Shown here: positions 41,486 through 44,578 of the stretch, one piece after another
Numbering within the stretch: position 1 is the stretch's first letter
Layout of the letters: every line of letters starts with the position of its first letter
DNA from: Colivivens sp963626085
Lineage (GTDB): Bacteria > Bacteroidota > Bacteroidia > Bacteroidales > Bacteroidaceae
Direction of reading: 5' to 3'
Length of the DNA: 44,578 bases
Assembly (NCBI GenBank): GCA_963626085.1
Contig: CAVFVJ010000012.1
Location: forward strand, 1 to 44,578
The notes under the pieces: generated by a model
What the model was told of the DNA's origin: nothing
Databases searched by the model: none
What the model saw: only the letters and a program-made list of their open reading frames with translations
Translations under genes and position numbers: made by a program

Positions 41486-44458
41486 ATGAAGAAGTCAGCT
41501 CTGTTGGCTGCCATTTCCTTTATGGCATGTGTAACTGCATTTGCACAAGGCAAATTTCAAGTGAGCGGAACGGTAATTGAGAAGGAGACAAACGAAGCGG
41601 TCGTTTCTGCGACTACCCAATTGTTGTCACTCCCCGACAGCACATTCGTAACAGGCACGGTAACAAGTGCCATGGGTGTATTTGAGTTCAAGAACGTGAA
41701 GAAGGCCAAGTACACGCTGAAAATATCATATATAGGTTTTCTAACCAAGTACGTCGATCTTGACCTAACCACAAAGAAAGACAAGAACGTGGACTTAGGA
41801 TACATAACGTTGGCATCCGATGCCGTACAGCTCAAGGCAGCAGAGGTTACCGGACATGCTGCTAAGGTGACAGTGGCGGGCGACTCCATGGTATACAATG
41901 CATCCGCCTACCGTGTGCCCGAAGGTTCTACACTTGAGGCACTGGTGAAGCAGTTGCCAGGAGCGAAGGTGGACAGCGAAGGCAACATCACCATCAACGG
42001 CAAGACAGTCAACAAGATTCTCGTGGACGGAAAGGAGTTCTTCCTCAACGACAAGTCTGTCGCCATGAAGAACATACCGACCGAGATGATTGACAAGATA
42101 AAGTCATACGACAGGAAGAGCGACCTCTCACGTGTGACTGGTATCGACGACGGAGAAGAGGAGACCGTACTCGACCTGTCTGTAAAGAAAGGCATGATGA
42201 ACGGATGGTTCGGTAATGTCAACCTGGGTGCAGGAACGGAAGACCGCTATTCAGAGCGTTTGAACGTCAACAGGTTCAACGACAACTTTCAGGCAACACT
42301 CATCGGCAACGCCAACAACACCAGCGACATGGGCTTCGGAGGAGGCGGTGGCCGTGGCTGGGGCTGGGGAGGCGGTGGTCTCCGCAACAGCAAGGAGATA
42401 GGAGCCAACTTCGCCACCACCAACACGAAACTTGAAACTGGCGGTAGCCTACGCTTCCGTTACGATGGGGCTGACAACTACAATGAGTCATCAAGCGAAG
42501 ATTTCAACGCCACCAAGGGTAAGTTCAGCGAGAGCAAGAGCAAGAGCCTCAGCAGCAATTCCAGTGTAAGGGGTAATTTCCGCTTGGAATGGAAGCCTGA
42601 CACAATGACCAACATCATATTCCGTCCGAACCTATCGTACTCACGCAACAGAGGATTCAGCAACAGTAGCTCTGGCTCGTACGACGAAGATCCTAACGAC
42701 ATCACAGACAATGCTCTGAGCTACAACGACAAAATATCAAGAGTCAGCGCAGGCGATATGGATGCGTCAGGCGATGCGATTCTACAGCGGCTGGTGGACA
42801 TCGTCGCTACAACCAACACTAGCAGAAGCCAATCATACAGCACCAACTTCGATCTCAACGGTGAGCTGCAGGCAAACCGCAAGTTCAACAGCAAGGGGCG
42901 CAACCTCACCTTGCGTGTCACAGGCGGTTACTCCGATGGCAACAGCAAACAGTTGTCTGCCGCTAACATTACCTACAACACCCTGGGAACGAACCAGCAG
43001 AACAACCGTTATTACTATACCCCGTCCAAGAGCAACAACATCTCCAGCCAAGTCACGTACAGCGAACCGATAGCCAACAAGACATACGCACAGTTCAGCT
43101 ACAGGTTCGACTACAGCTATAGTAAGAACGACCGCAAGGCGCAAGTATACGACTCCCAGGCTTACCAAGACCTCGCACAGGCATTGACATCATATAGATA
43201 CAACATCAAGGCTATACTCCGCTTCATGGACGACTCCCATTACGAGAGACGCGACACAGCAGCACTGAGCCAGTTCTCCGAGTACAAGAACTACACTCAC
43301 CGCATAGGTGTGAGTCTGCGTCAGGTACGCGACACCTATAACGCCAGCATCGGAGTCGATGCCATCCCACAGCACTCCGTCCTCAACTACAAGTACATGG
43401 GACATGAGTATCCCGAAGTGACACGCAACGTGTTCGACATTGCGCCACGCATCAACCTGCGGTTCAACTCCAAGGACAAGCGCACAAGCCTGCACTTCCG
43501 ATACAACGGACGCACCAGCCAACCTAGCATGACCAACCTTCTGGATATCGTGGACGACTCCAACCCCCTCTACATAACAAAGGGTAACACTCACTTGAAA
43601 CCATCGTTCAGCCAGAACATCAACACGTTCTTCAATACGTATAACACAGATGCACAGCGCGGCATCTTCGCCCATGCCTACTTCTCCACCACCCACAACA
43701 GTATCAGCAACAAGACCACCTACGACAGTGAGACAGGTGTGCGCACCACACAGCCGATGAACATCAACGGAAATTGGAACGTGGGGACTGGAGCTGGCTT
43801 CAACACTGGACTTGGCAAGAAGAAACTGTTCAACATCGGAGTAGACGCAGGCTTCGGCTTCAACCACAACGTGGCGTTCTACAACAACGCCACAGGCAGC
43901 GAAGCCGACGATACCGACCTAAAATCCATTACCAAGGACCTGTCAGCCGACTGTGGCTTAGACTTCTCCTACCGCAACGACTTCCTGTACGTGTCGCTCA
44001 ACGGTCGTCTGGACTACTCGAACGCGAAGAACAACATGAACGAGAACGCCAACCAGAGCACCTACGACTTCTCCTATGGAGCCGAAGTAGAATGGACCGC
44101 TCCGTGGGGCATGTCCATCTCAAGCGACATCGGCATGAACAGTCGCCGCGGATACTCACAGTCCACCATGAACACCAACGAACTGCTTTGGAACGCACAG
44201 ATTTCACAGTCATTCCTAAGAGGAAACGCACTGACCATAGCACTTGAAGTGAACGACATCCTGGGCGAGCAGTCCAACATAAGCCGTACCATCAGTGCCT
44301 TGATGCGCAGCGACTCCAAGTACAACGCCATATACCAATACGGCATGCTCCGGGTCATCTACAAGTTCAGCATCTTCGGAGGCAAGAACGCCATGGGCAC
44401 AGACAACGAACGCTCCAGCGGCTGGGGTGGCGGCTGGGGTGGACCAGGACGCTGGTAA
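41486..44458 (+). CDS. Outer-membrane beta-barrel protein with carboxypeptidase-like domain (TonB-dependent-receptor-like)
   Basis: The 990-residue protein has signal peptide MKKSALLAAISFMACVTAFAQ, a carboxypeptidase-regulatory-like domain (about 25-115: FQVSGTVIEKETNEAVVSATTQLL), a plug-like domain (about 140-225: LEALVKQLPGAKVDSEGNITINGKTVNKILVDGKEFF) and a large barrel (about 240-970) of the OMP_b-brl_3 type. It differs from SusC in lacking a partner susD gene. Two Gly/Trp-rich segments stand out: GGGGGRGWGWGGGG (near residue 290) and the C-terminus GWGGGWGGPGRW. The transported compound is unknown. A terminator follows. Confidence 0.87.
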   Translation: MKKSALLAAISFMACVTAFAQGKFQVSGTVIEKETNEAVVSATTQLLSLPDSTFVTGTVTSAMGVFEFKNVKKAKYTLKISYIGFLTKYVDLDLTTKKDKNVDLGYITLASDAVQLKAAEVTGHAAKVTVAGDSMVYNASAYRVPEGSTLEALVKQLPGAKVDSEGNITINGKTVNKILVDGKEFFLNDKSVAMKNIPTEMIDKIKSYDRKSDLSRVTGIDDGEEETVLDLSVKKGMMNGWFGNVNLGAGTEDRYSERLNVNRFNDNFQATLIGNANNTSDMGFGGGGGRGWGWGGGGLRNSKEIGANFATTNTKLETGGSLRFRYDGADNYNESSSEDFNATKGKFSESKSKSLSSNSSVRGNFRLEWKPDTMTNIIFRPNLSYSRNRGFSNSSSGSYDEDPNDITDNALSYNDKISRVSAGDMDASGDAILQRLVDIVATTNTSRSQSYSTNFDLNGELQANRKFNSKGRNLTLRVTGGYSDGNSKQLSAANITYNTLGTNQQNNRYYYTPSKSNNISSQVTYSEPIANKTYAQFSYRFDYSYSKNDRKAQVYDSQAYQDLAQALTSYRYNIKAILRFMDDSHYERRDTAALSQFSEYKNYTHRIGVSLRQVRDTYNASIGVDAIPQHSVLNYKYMGHEYPEVTRNVFDIAPRINLRFNSKDKRTSLHFRYNGRTSQPSMTNLLDIVDDSNPLYITKGNTHLKPSFSQNINTFFNTYNTDAQRGIFAHAYFSTTHNSISNKTTYDSETGVRTTQPMNINGNWNVGTGAGFNTGLGKKKLFNIGVDAGFGFNHNVAFYNNATGSEADDTDLKSITKDLSADCGLDFSYRNDFLYVSLNGRLDYSNAKNNMNENANQSTYDFSYGAEVEWTAPWGMSISSDIGMNSRRGYSQSTMNTNELLWNAQISQSFLRGNALTIALEVNDILGEQSNISRTISALMRSDSKYNAIYQYGMLRVIYKFSIFGGKNAMGTDNERSSGWGGGWGGPGRW

Positions 44459-44483
44459 CCATACTTTTCCGCAACATATTCCT

Positions 44484-44519
44484 GAACCGTCTTCAAGTCA
44501 AATTGAAGGCGGTTCCTTT
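44484..44519 (+). terminator. Rho-independent terminator after the outer-membrane barrel gene
   Basis: GAACCGTCTTCAA (44484-44496) pairs with TTGAAGGCGGTTC (44503-44515) over 13 bp with one G-U pair and a 6-base loop, followed by CTTT. Confidence 0.8.
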
Positions 44520-44544
44520 GTATGTACCTCCTAACGAATAAACC

Positions 44545-44578
44545 GTGCAGTGGGCCACTGCACATAGTAGGTGACGTG
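44545..44578. repeat. Paired-palindrome interspersed repeat, right contig end
   Basis: Palindrome B (GTGCAGTG-GGC-CACTGCAC, 44545-44563) is followed by TAGTAGGTG and the first arm of palindrome A (GTGACGTG, 44571-44578), where the sequence stops. The elements are those of the left end, in the order B then A. The central base of B differs (GGC against GGA), while the arms are identical. Confidence 0.85.

Overview
The window reads as a complete draft contig from a member of the Bacteroidales, most likely Prevotella or a close relative. The evidence is: promoters with the Bacteroidota -7 box TAnnTTTG, mostly without Shine-Dalgarno sequences; PorU and PorV of the type IX secretion system (T9SS); a DUF4290-murA-rimM-dxr-rseP neighbourhood; an lpxD-lpxC-lpxA-miaA neighbourhood; and SusC-like outer-membrane barrel proteins. 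Both ends run into the same family of paired palindromes, and there is one internal run of 23 Ns in another palindrome array. The sequence is therefore bounded and interrupted by repeats. No rRNA, tRNA, CRISPR array, phage or complete insertion sequence was seen.

Layout. (1) 0-1.9 kb: end repeats and an AAA-ATPase/nuclease gene. (2) 1.9-6.4 kb, minus strand: a tight operon slyD-like, aroC, ssb, phosphopantetheinyl transferase, kdsA, kdsD, joining Kdo supply for LPS with housekeeping genes. (3) 6.4-8.3 kb, plus: a surface DUF2807 lipoprotein and a DUF4886 SGNH-type hydrolase. (4) 8.3-10.8 kb, minus: an FtsX-type permease and a class I/II aminotransferase. (5) 11-15.5 kb, accessory: a DUF4143 ATPase with a 23-bp tandem repeat at its promoter, a secreted esterase with a T9SS-like tail, a GH43-type glycosidase and Hsp20. 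(6) 15.5-16.9 kb: a queuosine-precursor transporter and queF behind a candidate preQ1-I riboswitch. (7) 16.9-21.2 kb, minus: lpxD, lpxC, lpxA, a pRiA4b ORF-3-like gene and miaA. (8) 21.4-24.2 kb: a multidomain GH128-like enzyme with dockerin repeats. (9) 24.2-28.6 kb: palindrome array with gap, CCA-adding enzyme, sodium:solute symporter and a convergent histidine kinase. (10) 28.7-40.6 kb, plus: tsaB, DUF4290, murA, rimM, dxr, rseP, FAH-family hydrolase, porU, porV, ispF. (11) 40.6-44.5 kb: a MORN-repeat protein and a large outer-membrane barrel protein.

How it fits together. Much of the window serves the cell envelope: Kdo (kdsA, kdsD), lipid A (lpxA, lpxC, lpxD), peptidoglycan (murA), isoprenoids (dxr, ispF), envelope proteolysis (rseP) and T9SS maturation and shuttling (porU, porV). 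A second theme is tRNA modification and maturation (queF and its transporter, miaA, tsaB, cca). Secreted glycosidases and an esterase point to a polysaccharide-degrading lifestyle.

The strongest leads are the preQ1-I-like pseudoknot directly in front of the queuosine genes, an LpxC that ends where the FabZ domain usual in this phylum would begin, the exactly 23-bp-periodic repeat on the DUF4143 ATPase promoter, and the two palindromic repeat families at the contig ends and in the internal gap.
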